Assembly: GCF_032854445.1 (NCBI RefSeq)
Contig: NC_088304.1
Location: 14,211,704 to 14,275,703 of the forward strand
Direction: 5' to 3'
DNA length: 64,000 bases
Source of the DNA: Liolophura sinensis
Lineage: Eukaryota > Mollusca > Polyplacophora > Chitonida > Chitonidae
The notes beneath the pieces were generated by a model, which saw only the letters and a program-made list of their open reading frames with translations, was not told the origin of the DNA and ran no database searches. Shown one piece after another: positions 1-11,897 of this stretch. Position numbers and translations under genes: made by a program. Position 1 is the first letter of the stretch. Each line of letters opens with the position of its first letter.

Positions 1-475
1 ACATACTGGCTTTGCGAAGTGACATGCGAGTCGAGAACTGGAGACCGCAATATCAAATGGCATGATTTTTAGGTATTCTCGAGTTTTCGACCCGCTGGTA
101 TTAAAAGACACGGGCTCAAGAACGCAGCTAGCCACATCCATCTTCCATATGATGTATGTTCATTATCTATCTCTACTGACATCCAAACCTTTGTGAGGTA
201 CAAATAGCTATTTTTGCTCTCACATTAGACAGTAGACCTTCACCGTTTCACCTTATCTGTCACCATAGGGTTTTCTCAAAAGTCAGTATTTTACCTTGGG
301 ACACTCAGATTTTCTCCGCCAATAAAACTTGATCGTCATGGTATATAAAGTGAAATATTCTTGGCCTATATGGCGTTAAACAATAAGCAAATTAAGACTT
401 GAATACATACTTCTGGCAATGACATAGAATGGTTTGGCTGACTGATTGTGATTCTTGGGACCTCATATTTGATAT

Positions 476-945
476 TAAAGGCAAAGAAAACACTAAAATG
501 AAGTATGTATCAGATGAAAGGCCATTAAAAACACTCCAGGAAAATAGTTGGATTTATTTTTTTGTAAAACATAGTGAAATGCATTTGAATATTTTATTCA
601 ATGGTGGTGTTTTCTGACCACAGTGGGACCATTGACGTCACATAAGGTTTTAGCCACTTAACACACATTAGACTGTTACATTTCATCATTCAAAATTCAT
701 ATTCTTTTAGATCTATGAATGCATTCGCTGATTTGAACTTGCAAAAAAAATATAGATGTGACGTAATTGATACCTTCTTGCTCACAACAGACCATCATAG
801 AATCTCATCTTTTAACACAATTTTACTCGGTTAGAAAAATTCTTTTAAAAAAAGGTGAATCCAACTACTTTCCTGGACATTTTTTACTGGACATTTTTTA
901 ATGGCCTTTCATGTGATATATTCTTCATTTTAAATGCTCTTTACG
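476..945. repeat. foldback element G (inverted repeat)
   Basis: The segment 476-560 (+) is repeated in reverse complement at about 835-945; both arms contain gatgaaaggccattaaaaa or a close variant, followed by a tccagg...agttggatt block. The arms enclose about 270 bp. One arm carries a small internal duplication of a ctggacattttttact-like block. A third, single-arm copy lies at 35970-36046. The layout is that of a foldback or MITE-like DNA element. No transposase is seen. Confidence 0.6.
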
Positions 946-1456
946 ATTAAGTTATCACAGGTCGTGGAGAACAATTTAATTTGGATTGACACCATCTTTC
1001 TTCACCATGTATTATTTTACCAGCAGAATACTGTTCGCTATTGAGAACTTTCTTATTTAAGGCTCAATTTCCTGTGTTTTCTGACAAGCTTTCTGGGATT
1101 ATCGGGTTCTGGTGAGAGTCGATATGCATATAGTCCTGACCAGGTGATCAGGTGTATATATGTGTACACTAGCTAGACCTAGTACATTAACATGGACTGT
1201 GATGATTCGTGGGAATTTTTTTTTAAAATACTCAAATTTTGTGCTTTATTAATGACTGGGCAAGTTCATGCCGTTGTACTAATGTAAGTAACTGTGATAT
1301 GAAATTTAGTATTACTGGTGTATTTGCCTGTGGTGTGTATTGTTCGGTGGAATGGGATTTGCTTCTTCGTGTTTTTGGATCGGAGTTTATGTTGGTGGGA
1401 GCATGGCAACGGGCATGTTTGTTTTAATGAACGCTTTTGGCGGATGTAAAGATCCT

Positions 1457-1458
<2 letters not shown>

Positions 1459-1523
<65 letters not shown>
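1459..1523. repeat. (AT)n microsatellite
   Basis: About 31 uninterrupted AT units. It keeps a short plus-strand ORF open by encoding alternating Ile-Tyr, which is an artefact of the repeat. Confidence 0.98.
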
Positions 1524-1526
<3 letters not shown>

Positions 1527-1900
1527 GTGAGAGGATGGTGTAGCTTTTGCAGAATGATGTTGGAGATGGTTGTGAGTTTATAACTCAAATTTTATAACAT
1601 CAGCATGTGATGTATGTTAACTGCATGTGTTTGTAGCCTCCTTAAGATAGATCTGCTTTATGTTAAAATATAAGGTAGCTGTTCAGTGGAGAGCTTTATA
1701 TGTGATAATGTGCTATTCTACTAGTTTTTTAATAACATTTAAATTTCTTCTATTTATTTTGCATTAATAATCATTAGTTAAATAACTGTTCATAGACTCA
1801 GAAGAGTTAGATGTAAAGTTTTTCACCTTTCAAGGGATCTAGCATTTTAGTTGTATTTTTGTGACCTAGATAGATGTAGCTCTACATTTTGTCAAAAGGG

Positions 1901-2164
1901 GGCCTCCGTGGCCGAGGGGATTAGCGTGCCAGCGCAGTGCAATGACCCAGGAGCCTCCCACCAATGCGGTCGCTGTGAGTTCAAGTCCAGTTCATGCTGA
2001 CTTCCTCTCCAACCTTACGTTGGAAGGCCTTCAGCAACCTGAAGGTGGTTGTGGGTTTCCCTCGGGCTCTGTTCGGTTTCTTCCCACCACAATGCTGGCC
2101 GCCGTCGTATGAGTGAAATGATCTTGAGTACGGCGTAAAACACCAATCAAATAAATAAATAAAT
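1901..2164 (+). mobile_element. SINE-A (Nin-type core), full length
   Basis: Starts with the tRNA-like head ggcctccgtggcc, with a pol III B-box-like gagttcaagtccag near 1977. A conserved central domain follows (ggtttcttcccaccac, gccgccgtcgtat, gagtacggcgtaaaac), and the element ends in a (AAAT)n tail. It is one of the few copies in the window with head, core and tail together. The core resembles the Nin domain described for invertebrate SINEs; that assignment is from memory. Confidence 0.85.
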
Positions 2165-2474
2165 CTTGAAAGATTGTATTTGCCTTAAAATTTTACGTCA
2201 AAAAATATACATTTTTAGAGGCATATAAAACAATATATTTACTTTTTGTTCCTGAGGCTCACGTTATTCCAGTGGGATGCGATCATACCATCAAAAATCA
2301 ACCTGAAAAGATCCTTGTAACAGGAATAAAACTCCAAAAATCAGACCAAATAAGTAACTTAGCCTTGGTAGAAATCTTAGCCAAAAATTACTGTAGTTCA
2401 ATAATAAAGTTACGGCTTCATTTCAGTTGTGGAATTCTGTATAAAAGAGTTTAACGTTGTTTCCTTTTTCTTAG

Positions 2475-2627
<153 letters not shown>

Positions 2628-2684
2628 TAAGTGGTGGAACACACAGGTTTTTTTTTATTACTGAATTGTCCTATTTAACTTTCA

Positions 2685-2910
2685 GAGGCCGATTCACAAA
2701 GCCATTTCTGGGATGAGTAAAATTTGAAGTACGATGTTAAGGCGTCTTTTGAAATTAAAATTTTGTAAACCTCATCAATGTTATCTAAAGAAATATATGT
2801 TAAGATTTCAACTTCCCGTACCAAAAAAAACAAAAAAAATACAAACAAAGCATTGTACGAAGTTTTTAAATTTTGACTTGGAGCAAGAAGGGCTTCGTGG
2901 AATCGGCCTC
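2685..2910. mobile_element. MITE-like element H in smoothelin intron
   Basis: About 226 bp bounded by terminal inverted repeats: the left end reads gaggccgattcacaaagcc and the reverse complement of the right end reads gaggccgattccacgaagcc. Internal sequence is partly palindromic with poly-A runs. It lies wholly in the intron between the two CH-domain exons. Overlapping ORFs on both strands (2675-2985) are by-products. Confidence 0.65.
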
Positions 2911-3538
2911 TGGAGAAAAAAAATTGCATGGTATTCAAGTAGCAGCCCATTGTCCATTGTTCTCAGGAGCCTAGCTGTCAATTAACTTCTGAGAGTGGTT
3001 TTGTGTAGGCTAACATGAAGTTTGTTGGAGACCATTCCTACCACCATTGTGACATAAGTACATGTATCATTTGATAGTTTAATCCGGTTTCCTCGGCAAA
3101 TAATAGACTGGCTGCCTACATGGGATAAGTCAAAAATTCTCAAGATAGGCGTTAAACATGTACAACAGGAAACGGAAAGTCAAACTTCGCTGTATATAAA
3201 TTATTCTATTAATATCAGAAGTTGGGATCTGAATAATAGGAAATACATTTATATGTAGTTGCAAATTTAAAGTGAATGTATTCAACAGAATATTCATATG
3301 TAATATAAGTATACATATCCAACAGAAATGTAATACCAGAAACGTAATAACAAATGTGATATGATACAGAAAATAAAAATCTTCATGTACTGAGGAATCT
3401 AACCCAAAGAACATGTTTTGGTGATGGCCTAAAATATCTGGAAATACAAACGGATACAACAGAACTTCAAAATCTATTTATTCTATATTTACATTGATGT
3501 TAAAACCCTATTGAAAGAAATTAATTGTAATTTTTCAG

Positions 3539-3692
3539 AAAATGCGCCGATATCGCGCCATTGTTAGACGTTGAGGACATGGTGAAAATGAAAAACCCTG
3601 ACTGGAAATGTGTGTTTACATACGTGCAAAGCTTTTACAGACATCTGAGGACACATCCCAACTGCAAACAGATCGTCCCACCTTCCCAGTAA
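3539..3692 (+). CDS. SMTN: smoothelin-like protein, last coding exon
   Basis: Acceptor tttttcag precedes the exon. Its first base completes a Glu codon split across the intron (GA|A), so phase matches the previous exon. The 50 codons begin KCADIAPLLDVEDMVKMKNP and continue DWKCVFTYVQSFYRHLRTHP before TAA. The LLDVEDMV and PDWKCVFTYVQ blocks are the C-terminal helices of the smoothelin CH domain, and the short tail after it is typical of the family. The protein therefore ends here. Confidence 0.92.
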
Positions 3693-3953
3693 CCTATCGC
3701 TGGAACACCGCAACACAGCCAAAAAAAACAGCGCTTTGAAATAAGAAAGACTGAATACAAAAGTCTGTCTGTGGGTTGGTTTTAGGTTGTAAAGTGTTTG
3801 CTCTTCATTACAAGTGCCTGATATGTTTAAAAACACCCCTTGGAGATAGTGGAGTATGACCGAAGTAAATTAGCTCCACTATTAGACAACATGGTTAATA
3901 TGGGTCTAATATACTGTTTCTGATTCATGGTCATACGTAGGTTCTTTGATAAT

Positions 3954-3959
3954 AATAAA
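3954..3959 (+). other. candidate polyadenylation signal
   Basis: First AATAAA hexamer after the smoothelin stop codon, about 260 bp downstream, inside aataataaag. Later hexamers near 4680 and 5298 are alternatives. Only the motif and position support it. Confidence 0.35.
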
Positions 3960-4061
3960 GATGTCCAGGCATCACCATGTAAGCTTCAAATCATACGGAA
4001 GCTTTCGATTCACACCTTGTCTTGAAGATTACCGCATCTAGCGTAACATCGGTCTACTTGT

Positions 4062-4190
4062 AACCCGCGTATGGTCGTGGGTTTTCCCGGGGCTCGGCCC
4101 GGTTTCCTTCCACCATAATGGTGGCCGCGGTCGTATAAGGGAAATATCTTGAAGTACGGCGTAAAACACCAATCAGATAAATAAATAAAT
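4062..4190 (+). mobile_element. SINE-A, 5'-truncated
   Basis: Core and tail only: atggtcgtgggttttcccgg, a ccaccataatggtggcc block, a gtacggcgtaaaacacc block and a short (AAAT)n tail. No tRNA head. It lies about 370 bp past the smoothelin stop codon and could be in the 3' UTR if a distal polyadenylation site is used. Confidence 0.8.
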
Positions 4191-7008
4191 CATGTGACAT
4201 CCAGTTACCTCATAGACGTTCCTTGACTTCTTCGTTAGTGTAATATGGGTCTTACCTGACAATCTCCAAACCGGTGTTTTTAAAGATGTGAGACACAGGA
4301 TTAACTTATGGGCTGGTATAAACAAGAGATCATGGGAGTGCTGGCGGATATACAGTGAAGGGGTATAGACCAGATGGGGGATATTCTTATGAGAAAATTA
4401 TACTCACCATTTTGGCCTTGAAGTGGGGATTAAGGGCGGTGTTGTTACCTAAATGAACCTGTCTTGCGTTCATTGTTATTGTTTTCTATAAGGTGTTCTA
4501 TTACTTACATTTTTTTGTACAGATGACCATAGGTCCTGGGTCGTACTTGGCTTTTTATACATGTATTGAAATGTACTTAACCTATGTAAGGTTTATTTAT
4601 TAATCGCTATGCCTTTACCTGTTTTTGTTGACTTTGTGAATAGCGTCTAAGTGATAGAGCCGTGACGTTCTGATTTAATAAAAAAAATAAACAACTAACC
4701 TGACAGTTGTCGAGATTTAGAAATAACTTTTAAACATTCTAGTCCCTGAAATATTTAACATTTGTAAATACTTGTAATAGATACGTTTATATCCTTAAGG
4801 CCTAAGTTTTGGCAACCTGTAAAATTAATTATGGCGCGGTGTTATTTCTTACCTCATATACACTGATGAACAAATCAGTTTGACACAATCAGTTTTGAAT
4901 GTAAGGCTTACGATATCTGTGCTACAATATCACTGCCCCAATATTGCAATAATGTTTGATCTATTACCGTATACATGCAACTTTTATAATATTATAGGAC
5001 CCAGCAGGTCATCTCGCACTATGCCAAATAATAGTATTCATTAGCATTTTTCAGTTAGCAATAGCATCAATTCATTTCAAAAGCATTCAACTTTTTCATA
5101 TTTATTTTTCCGTTTGGTTTATGTTGGAGGGTGTATTGAAATTTTTCGATAGGAATATTTAACTGGTCATTCAACGTTCCATTTGCTCCAGTGGATAGAA
5201 AAGACGGTACCATGCATCAGTTGTGTGTGTGTGTGTGTAAGTACTACTTGTGTACTGTTCAGAAGAACATATAGAGTAAAGCGTAAACTCCATAGCAATA
5301 AAGCGCCGTCTGTGCCTGTTTTAACATGCGTTTAGAAGGTGGGTTGTTGCACTGGGAAAAAAGATGCTATGAATGTTGGTACCTGTATCTAATTTACTGG
5401 ATTTTTTTTACCTCTTTCAATAAAGGGTAAAATTAGAGACATTCTGACATCACGAAATGACAGATACATGTATATTTAATTTCAAGGCATAGTTGTCTGT
5501 GAAATATCAGCTGTATATAAAATACCATCTCTGGTGCTGTCAGGTTATGACAAAGATTACCAGTGCAACGTTATTGCCAGACAAAAGTTAACTGTATTAC
5601 AATGTTTTTTTTTTGTCATAATTCTATATCTTCCTGAATTTATGTTATTCTGTATTTTACTGTGCCATTTGTGTTTCTTATAAACTGCCATCCTCTGTTC
5701 AACATAAACATAAATATGCTTAGTGTTTGATTTTTCTATATTGTGTCACACACTCTGTTAGCACATGTAGTTTTAATGTGAGAAAATGTCAGACTTTTTT
5801 CAGTGCATTTTTAGTAATGTATTTTTTTTGTTTTTTTGTTTTTTTTTAGAATTTATGCAAAGGCCAAGAGATAATATTCGGAGAAACTTTTGGCCTTAAA
5901 ATGAGTGACGTTCTTTCAGAAGCAATACAGTCACAAGTTAAACATTCACCCTTGTTTGCAATGATGACAGTTTCAAGTACTTCACCACCAATTTTCTTGA
6001 TTAATGGGGCAAGCGATGCCCGGAAATAGAAAACGTGCCAACTTTCAGAAAAATTCTTGAATCCTGAAATGTAACAGGGGTTAGATTTTCACCCCCATGC
6101 TGAAAAAAATGACAAGAAAAACTGTTTACCAGACACACATATTAACAATGAAAAGCAAGAAGAACTCTCCTCTTAGCCAGATTTGGTCACACAGGCTGTT
6201 TTATTTGGAGTTTCGATAGTCCCTTGTGTATTTGTTACTTCATATTTTTAGTTTGTACTGTGTAATAGTTGCTAGTGATACTATAGACTTAATTATTTAG
6301 TTAGTGTTTCACCTCAAACTTTAGTAAATATCATTCCCCATATATTTTATACTGATTCCGTAAATAGAACCCATAAGATTTTTTTTCTTTTTTGATCATT
6401 TTTTTCAGTCCTGTGTTTTACATTTTCCTTTACTTTTAAGTCTACTTGTATCTTTCTAAAGCAATGGCGCTTCTCAGGAATTTTAATTTGGTGTCAAGCT
6501 TTAGTGGTCATTTTGTTTCTGCTGTTAGTATTTATATTTTTTGTTTATTTCACTCATTTTAATAGAAAAAAAGTTGCCAAGTTTTATGATTTGAGTCACA
6601 GAAACACAAAACTCTGTACTGTATCAGATTCCCCAAATTTGCCAATCTGTAAGTCTTATGTTAATTAGATACCTTTTTGTTCACACAGTCCCTTCTGCTT
6701 GCAATTTTACTTTCATTATTGAGTTATTCATTACCTAAAGGAAAGCATTTTTCATGTAACTTTACTAGTCAAACGTCGAACAAAATTCTGGTATTTGAAA
6801 GTAGACTTTCTGGCTCAGTAGACACTATTATCAACATTTCGTTCACTGTTAATGAGTTTTGAAATCTTAGCAAAGCATAATGAGTCCATACTAAAAGGGA
6901 ACTTTTTCTCACGTAATGGCGACTTGGGTCCAAGCTGGATTTATCAATGTCCTCTTGTAATACATGTCTACTGCACCACCGGTTTCGGGGAAAGTTTTAG
7001 AGGATTAG
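4191..7008. other. intergenic, no gene recognised
   Basis: AT-rich sequence with poly-T runs and a short TG repeat at about 5222-5238. A 59-codon stretch at 5850-6029 follows a T-rich acceptor-like sequence and is open to a TAG, but it has no recognisable family and no partner exon, so I do not call it. Confidence 0.5.
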
Positions 7009-7260
7009 GCACTCTGAATGTGTTTGCAAGAGTGTTCAGGCGGAATGTGTTCACAGAAGTGTTCAGGCCGAATGTGTTCACAAGAGTGTTCAGGCCGAAT
7101 GTGTTCAAAAGATTGTTCAGACCGAATATTTTCATAAGAGTGTTCAGGCCGGATATTTGACAAGTGTTCAGGCCGAATGTGTTCATAAAAGTGTTTAGAC
7201 AGAATTTGTTCCAAGTCCGACTGTGTTAACAAGAGCGTCAAGGCTGATTGTGTTTACACA
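7009..7260. repeat. 27-bp minisatellite
   Basis: About nine degenerate units of 27 bp around gtgttcaggccgaatgtgtt, decaying towards 7260. The unit length is a multiple of three, so ORFs stay open on both strands and encode 9-residue repeats such as VFRPNVFTR. The ORFs at 6852-7160 (+) and 6968-7241 (-) are explained by this and are not called as genes. Confidence 0.9.
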
Positions 7261-7905
7261 ATCAGGTTAGCCAAGTGACTAGGCTCGTTTAGCCCCCAAA
7301 TGCATGATGACTATATTCAGTTCATAAAATTCTAAATTGTATTCGAATCACATCCGCTACCTGGTGATCGGAAACACAAAACAGGCTTCACAGTGACGAG
7401 GCTGCCATTGTACTGGATACATGTCACAAGTGATTTGGACTCGTGTAGTAATGGTTCAAATAGACAATATTCCTGTCCATTTTTTAAAATTATCAATCTG
7501 CCAGTAGAAACATGCTAACACTCTTTTCAACAAAATTCTGCAGATAATCTGTTTTCAAGGTGTGTGTTAGGGACCCATGATAGATATGCTAAGCTACAGA
7601 CATCTGTTTTATGCGACGATTCGTCATTGTTTTCATTTAATATGATGGTGGATGTGCAAATCATGCTAACGAAAGCCGTGTGACAAGTGGAAGAATTTCT
7701 GGCAGTAGTCTGATAATTGTATCGCCGCTTCTTAGACCGAGTGCAAGGCGAACCTTAAATCTTTAATAAAAGTCTTGATTGGAGCCCTTGTCTTCTTTTG
7801 ATTTTGAATTATTTACATGCACACTGATGTGCCGTGAATAATGGGAACAATTGTTGTGACTCTGTTTAATACAATGTAAAATAAATTAAACAATGTAAAA
7901 TATAC

Positions 7906-8200
7906 GGTTTTCAGAGTGAATCCAGAGCAGCGACGAGAGTATGATAGCTGGCAACTCGTCACACTTAACCGGTGAAATACGGCCTCTTGTCAGCTTACCT
8001 CAGTCAGGGTTTTATTCTAACTGGTCATGTAAATGTTTAATTAGTAGCAATTTACACGCGCCCTAGCACCACGACTTAAGTAGAATTAGGTTGAAAAAAA
8101 AATGCAGTGATGTTAATTGTAATTAATTAGACGTCACTGATCTAGAAATACTTAAAATGCGGTACTGTCATCACATTATTAGTTACACGGTTACTCAGTG
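7906..8200 (+). repeat. interspersed repeat E, copy 1
   Basis: Begins with ccagagcagcgacga, followed by a cacttaaccggtgaaatacg block, tcagggttttattctaactg, a region with cgccctagcaccacgact, and tagacgtcactgatctag. The same order of blocks occurs in about eight other copies in this window. No protein is encoded. Confidence 0.75.
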
Positions 8201-8338
8201 ATACAGGCTTCAGAGTATTCCTATCTTTCGTATACATTTCAGATACTCAAAATGCGGTACTGTCATCACATTATTAGATACACGGTTAGTCAGTGATACA
8301 GGCTTCAGAGTGTTCCTATCTTTCCTATACGTTTGATG
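8149..8338. repeat. 95-bp tandem duplication
   Basis: Two copies, starting at 8149 and 8244, share aatgcggtactgtcatcaca and cagtgatacaggcttcagag with few differences. The duplicated unit includes the distal end of repeat E copy 1. Confidence 0.85.
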
Positions 8339-8479
8339 AAAACTCCCTATATTTCCTATATTTTTTAACAATAAAAACAGCTCAACATTTGTGGCCACTG
8401 TCCAACTTCTGGCTGGATTTCAGCTTGCCCGTACAAAGGAAATGTAGACTACGTACTACCAGTTCACTCCTTTATTGGA

Positions 8480-8838
8480 GTGAGTGAGTGCTTGGGGTTT
8501 AACGTCGTACTCAACAATTTTTCAGTCATATGACGACGAAGGAATCATTAGGGTGCATGTACGTATAATGTGCCTCCTTGTTGCAGGACGGATTTCCACC
8601 GCTCTTTTATTTAGTGCTGCTTCACTGAGACGATTTACCGAAGGCAAGTAAGCCGCCCCGCCCGAGCCATTATTGTGATACGGGTCAACCAGTCGTTGCA
8701 CTATCCCCTTCATGCTGAACGCCAAGCGAGGAAGTTACAACTCCCTCTTTTAAAGTCTTAGGTGTGACTCGATCAAGGATTGATCCAGGATCTACCGGTC
8801 CCGAAGCGGACGCTCTACCAACTGTGCTATCCGGGCCG
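8480..8838 (-). mobile_element. SINE-B (tRNA-derived)
   Basis: Shares blocks with 57984-58315: cttggggtttaacgtcgtac, caggacggatttccaccgct, gtgctgcttcactgagacg and aagcgaggaagttacaa. Read on the minus strand, the right end resembles a tRNA, with an A-box-like tagcacagttggtagagcg and a B-box-like ggatcaatcc, so I orient the element as minus. It includes the chance ORF at 8522-8725. Confidence 0.75.
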
Positions 8839-9201
8839 GTCCTTTATTGGATGACAAAGCAATAATTCAACAAAGATGTGAACTGTAGGTGAGCTGTACA
8901 GAAGGTGGGTACATCTACGCCATGCTGTCACTGTTCATGGGACCTGGGTGACAATGAGGGGTCGGCGATGCCCGTGTAATGGATTACACTGCCTAGATAT
9001 TCTTGAAAGTCACTTGTCTTCCACAAATATGGTGTGCATATCTGTATGTCACGTAATGCACAAACATGCCAAAGTTCAGTGGTATACCAGTTACATTAAC
9101 CAATAGGGCGACCACTGTTGTAATAAGTTCTTTAGTGTGGCACTAAACATCAATCAAATACTTAATACACAATTCATTGATAACAGAATTATGTCTGGAG
9201 T

Positions 9202-9376
9202 TTCATGCTGGCTTCCTCTCCGGCCGTACGTGGGAATGTCTTTCAGTAACCAGCGGATGGTCGCGGGTTTCCCCCAGGCTCTACCCGGTTTCCTTCCACC
9301 ATAATGCAGGCCGCCGTCGTATAAGTGAAATATTCTTGAGTACGGCGTAAAGCACCAGTCAAATAAATAAATAAAT
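9202..9376 (+). mobile_element. SINE-A, 5'-truncated
   Basis: Starts at catgctggcttcctctccgg and runs through the whole core to a (AAAT)n tail. The tRNA head is missing. A second, full-length copy begins 16 bp downstream in the same orientation. Confidence 0.85.
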
Positions 9377-9392
9377 CCTATATTATCCAAGG

Positions 9393-9657
9393 GGCCTCCG
9401 TGGCTCAGTTGGTTAGCGCGCTAGCATAATAACCCAGGAGCCTCTCACCAATGCGGTCGCTGTGAGTTCAAGTCCAGCTCATGCTGGCTTCCTCTCCGGC
9501 CGTAAGTGGGAAGGTCTGGCAGCAACCTGCGGGTGGTCGTGGGTTTTCGCCGGGCTGTGCCCGGTTTCCTCCCACCATAATGCTGGCCGCCGTCGTATAA
9601 GTGAAATATTCTTGAGTACGGCGTAAAACACCAATCAAATAAATAAATAAATAAATA
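9393..9657 (+). mobile_element. SINE-A, near full length
   Basis: tRNA-like head ggcctccgtggctcagttgg, B-box gagttcaagtccagc, full core and AAAT tail. The head lacks a few bases between the A and B boxes compared with other copies. It explains the minus-strand ORFs at 9445-9819. Confidence 0.9.
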
Positions 9658-10711
9658 TATTGGTTGATTTTTGGTGTTCGAAGAGTGTAATAAGGACTTG
9701 TGATATGACAACCAGGGACCGATTTCACAAAGCGAGTTCTGACTTGTCAAAACTGAAAACTTCATGATATTTTGCATAGTCTTAATATAATAAGACCTAC
9801 AGCAGACAGACCAAGACATTCAATTTGGGATACATTTGTCTTTACAGCATAACATTTGCCAGGTCAACTTTGGCTTTTGCCTCTCAGCTCACCCGCGCAC
9901 TTAACATCCCAGGTATATTCCATTCACTAATCGCACACCAGCCGCGTATTCACGACACAGCAAACCATTATTAAACAGCGCCGCTACTAGGCTCTTCTTT
10001 CAGGGTTAACGCGTACATGAACGACAACTTTTTCAAGACCCATAATTGTGGTGAAAGCAAAATGGCTGGTGCTTTAACGATGACTTTGAGGTGAATTTGG
10101 GTCTCGTGTGTCTTTACCAAATGGAATATGCGTGAAATGTTGGGTGTGCGGGTGAGCTGAGAGGTGAGGGCCACAGTCAACATCTGTTTTGGACTGCTGA
10201 GATAATGTAGAAAAGATTTATCGGACTCGGCTTGAAACGGCGTACGGTTTACCATAAGCTCCCACTGTAGCTATGATAGTCCGCCAGCCCAGTAAGAAGA
10301 GAGCAGCTGAAAGAACCACCTGGGATGGGTGGTTAATGCACCCAGCGTCCGAGTCATGCAGATCAATGTCTCAGCTTTGCACGCAGGCAATGTGGATCCT
10401 GTCAAGGTCACATTTATTTAACTGAAGGTTGACGGATATTTAGATTTCAATCCGCATACATTATAGCGGACATATATTATATTTATGCAAAGTACGAGGC
10501 CTTGCCATCGAGGAAATCGGTAACAGTACACCACCTGTGTCTGGAACGTGTCATTAGTGACAGCTGGCTGACCACTCATGACTGACCGTCAATAGGGGCT
10601 CACATGTGGGGTAATAGTCGGACCACTTCTGCTCAGAAATGTGTGACTAGAAATTGAATTGGTTAGCAGTGGTATATTATTATTACCATTTGACTGAAAT
10701 TTAACTCCTTG
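9658..10711. other. intergenic, no gene recognised
   Basis: A short MITE-like end (gaccgatttcacaaagcg, about 9719) related to element H lies here. The minus ORF at 9971-10255 (94 codons) has no recognisable domain, and I see no splice partner for it. Confidence 0.4.
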
Positions 10712-10780
10712 CTCAAAAATATTCACTTATACGAGGGCGGTCAGCATTATGGTGGGAGGAAACCGGGCAGACCCTGGTGG
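10712..10780 (-). mobile_element. SINE-A fragment
   Basis: Reverse-complement core fragment with attcacttatacgagggcgg and tcagcattatggtgggagg. It lies just upstream of a longer copy in the same orientation. Confidence 0.7.
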
Positions 10781-10843
10781 AACAGTGATATTGTTTGTAT
10801 GTATGCGTGTGGTTTTACGTCCTACCGAACTTTTTTCCAGTTG

Positions 10844-11122
10844 TATTTATGTATTTATTTATTTGATTGGTGTTTTACGCCGTACTCAAGAATATTTCAC
10901 TTATGCGACGGCGGCCAGCATTATGGTGGGAGGAAACCGGACAGAGCCCGGCGAAAACCCACGACCATCCCGTAGGTTAAACCGGGCAGCACCTGGCGAA
11001 ACACGTACGGCCGGAGAGGAAGTCAGCATGAACTGGACTTGAACTCACAGCGATTGCATTGGTGAGAGGCGCCTGGGTCATTACGCTGCGCTAGCGCGCT
11101 AACCGACTGAGCCACGGAGCCT
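10844..11122 (-). mobile_element. SINE-A, near full length, internally rearranged
   Basis: Runs from an ATTT tail through gttttacgccgtactcaaga and the core to the tRNA head (gactgagccacggagcc at the right end). In the middle, a second aaaccgggcag...cctggcgaaa segment replaces the usual ggttgctgccagaccttccc, suggesting a local duplication or template switch within the SINE. Confidence 0.85.
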
Positions 11123-11406
11123 TTCCAGTTGTATGAGGACGAGGAGATTAAGTGTGTATACATACACTTCGTCATCCATCCAGAGTTTCCTTGCTCTAAC
11201 CTATCAGTCCTAAGCGCAAAGCGAGGCAACAACACGTATGTGTATGACCCGACCCGGTTTTGATCCCAGCAGTCATGCAGTCATAACGCATGTGATTCAC
11301 ATTTGTCGTATATTTATTTGATTGTTGTTTAACGACATACTGAAGAAGTTTTATTAAGTAGGGGAGGAAGATGGATGAGACTGGGTTAAGCTACCATCAA
11401 TATAGA

Positions 11407-11591
11407 TTTTGTTACGCCGTACTCAAGAATATTTCACTTATACGACGGCGGCCAGCATTATGGTGGGTGGAAACCGGGCAGAGTCCGGCGGAAACCCACG
11501 ACCATCCGCAGGTTGCTGCCAGACCTTCCCACGTACGGCCGGAGAGGAAGCCAGCATGAGCTGGTCTTGAACTCACAGCGACCGCATTGGT
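11407..11591 (-). mobile_element. SINE-A, truncated, flanked by target-site duplication
   Basis: Core from ttacgccgtactcaagaata to the cagcgaccgcattgg part of the head. A 13-bp perfect direct repeat, ccatcaatataga, lies on both sides at 11394-11406 and 11592-11604. That is the expected footprint of target-primed insertion. Confidence 0.85.
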
Positions 11592-11897
11592 CCATCAATA
11601 TAGAGGCAAGCTACTGGAAAACCTGATGTGTATGCATGGGACACACAGATATGTACCACATATATTGGGGAAGATAGATGATGTTTGACTAAAATTAGAC
11701 GGCGTGAGAATATAGAAATTTTTTTTGTCCAATGAAGGTTTTGAGCACACATCTACCGGTAACACAGAAGAGCAATTTATTTTGCAATCATTAATACAAG
11801 AACATATTGCGCTATTTATACAAATAATTCAAAATATATTATGTTGTCCATGTACATATCACAGGTGTTCATCTGTGATATCGTTAATGGCCGGATT

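Larger units (their letters stand above)
1..2474 (+). other. probable intron or upstream region of smoothelin-like gene
   Basis: No exon could be supported here. The smoothelin-like exon that starts at 2475 begins inside its CH domain, so at least one coding exon must lie upstream. I found no in-frame match to the missing first half of the domain, so that exon is probably outside the window. The stretch holds a foldback repeat (476-945), a long AT dinucleotide run and one full-length SINE. The small ORFs at 429 and 1239 look like chance. Confidence 0.5.

Noticed and set aside
5850-6029. 59-codon open stretch after a T-rich acceptor
   Set aside because: No family, no partner exon, and long poly-T runs are common here; probably chance.
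6852-7241. ORFs on both strands encoding 9-residue repeats (VFRPNVFTR-like)
   Set aside because: Fully explained by a 27-bp minisatellite whose length is a multiple of three; frames are open on both strands.
8780-8838. Functional tRNA gene on the minus strand
   Set aside because: It is the head of a repeat (SINE-B) with a second copy at 57984-58315, and the T arm is incomplete.
9154-11559. Several ORFs with motifs such as LIGVLRRTQEYFTYTTAASI
   Set aside because: Translations of the SINE-A core; the same peptide recurs at every SINE copy in either orientation.
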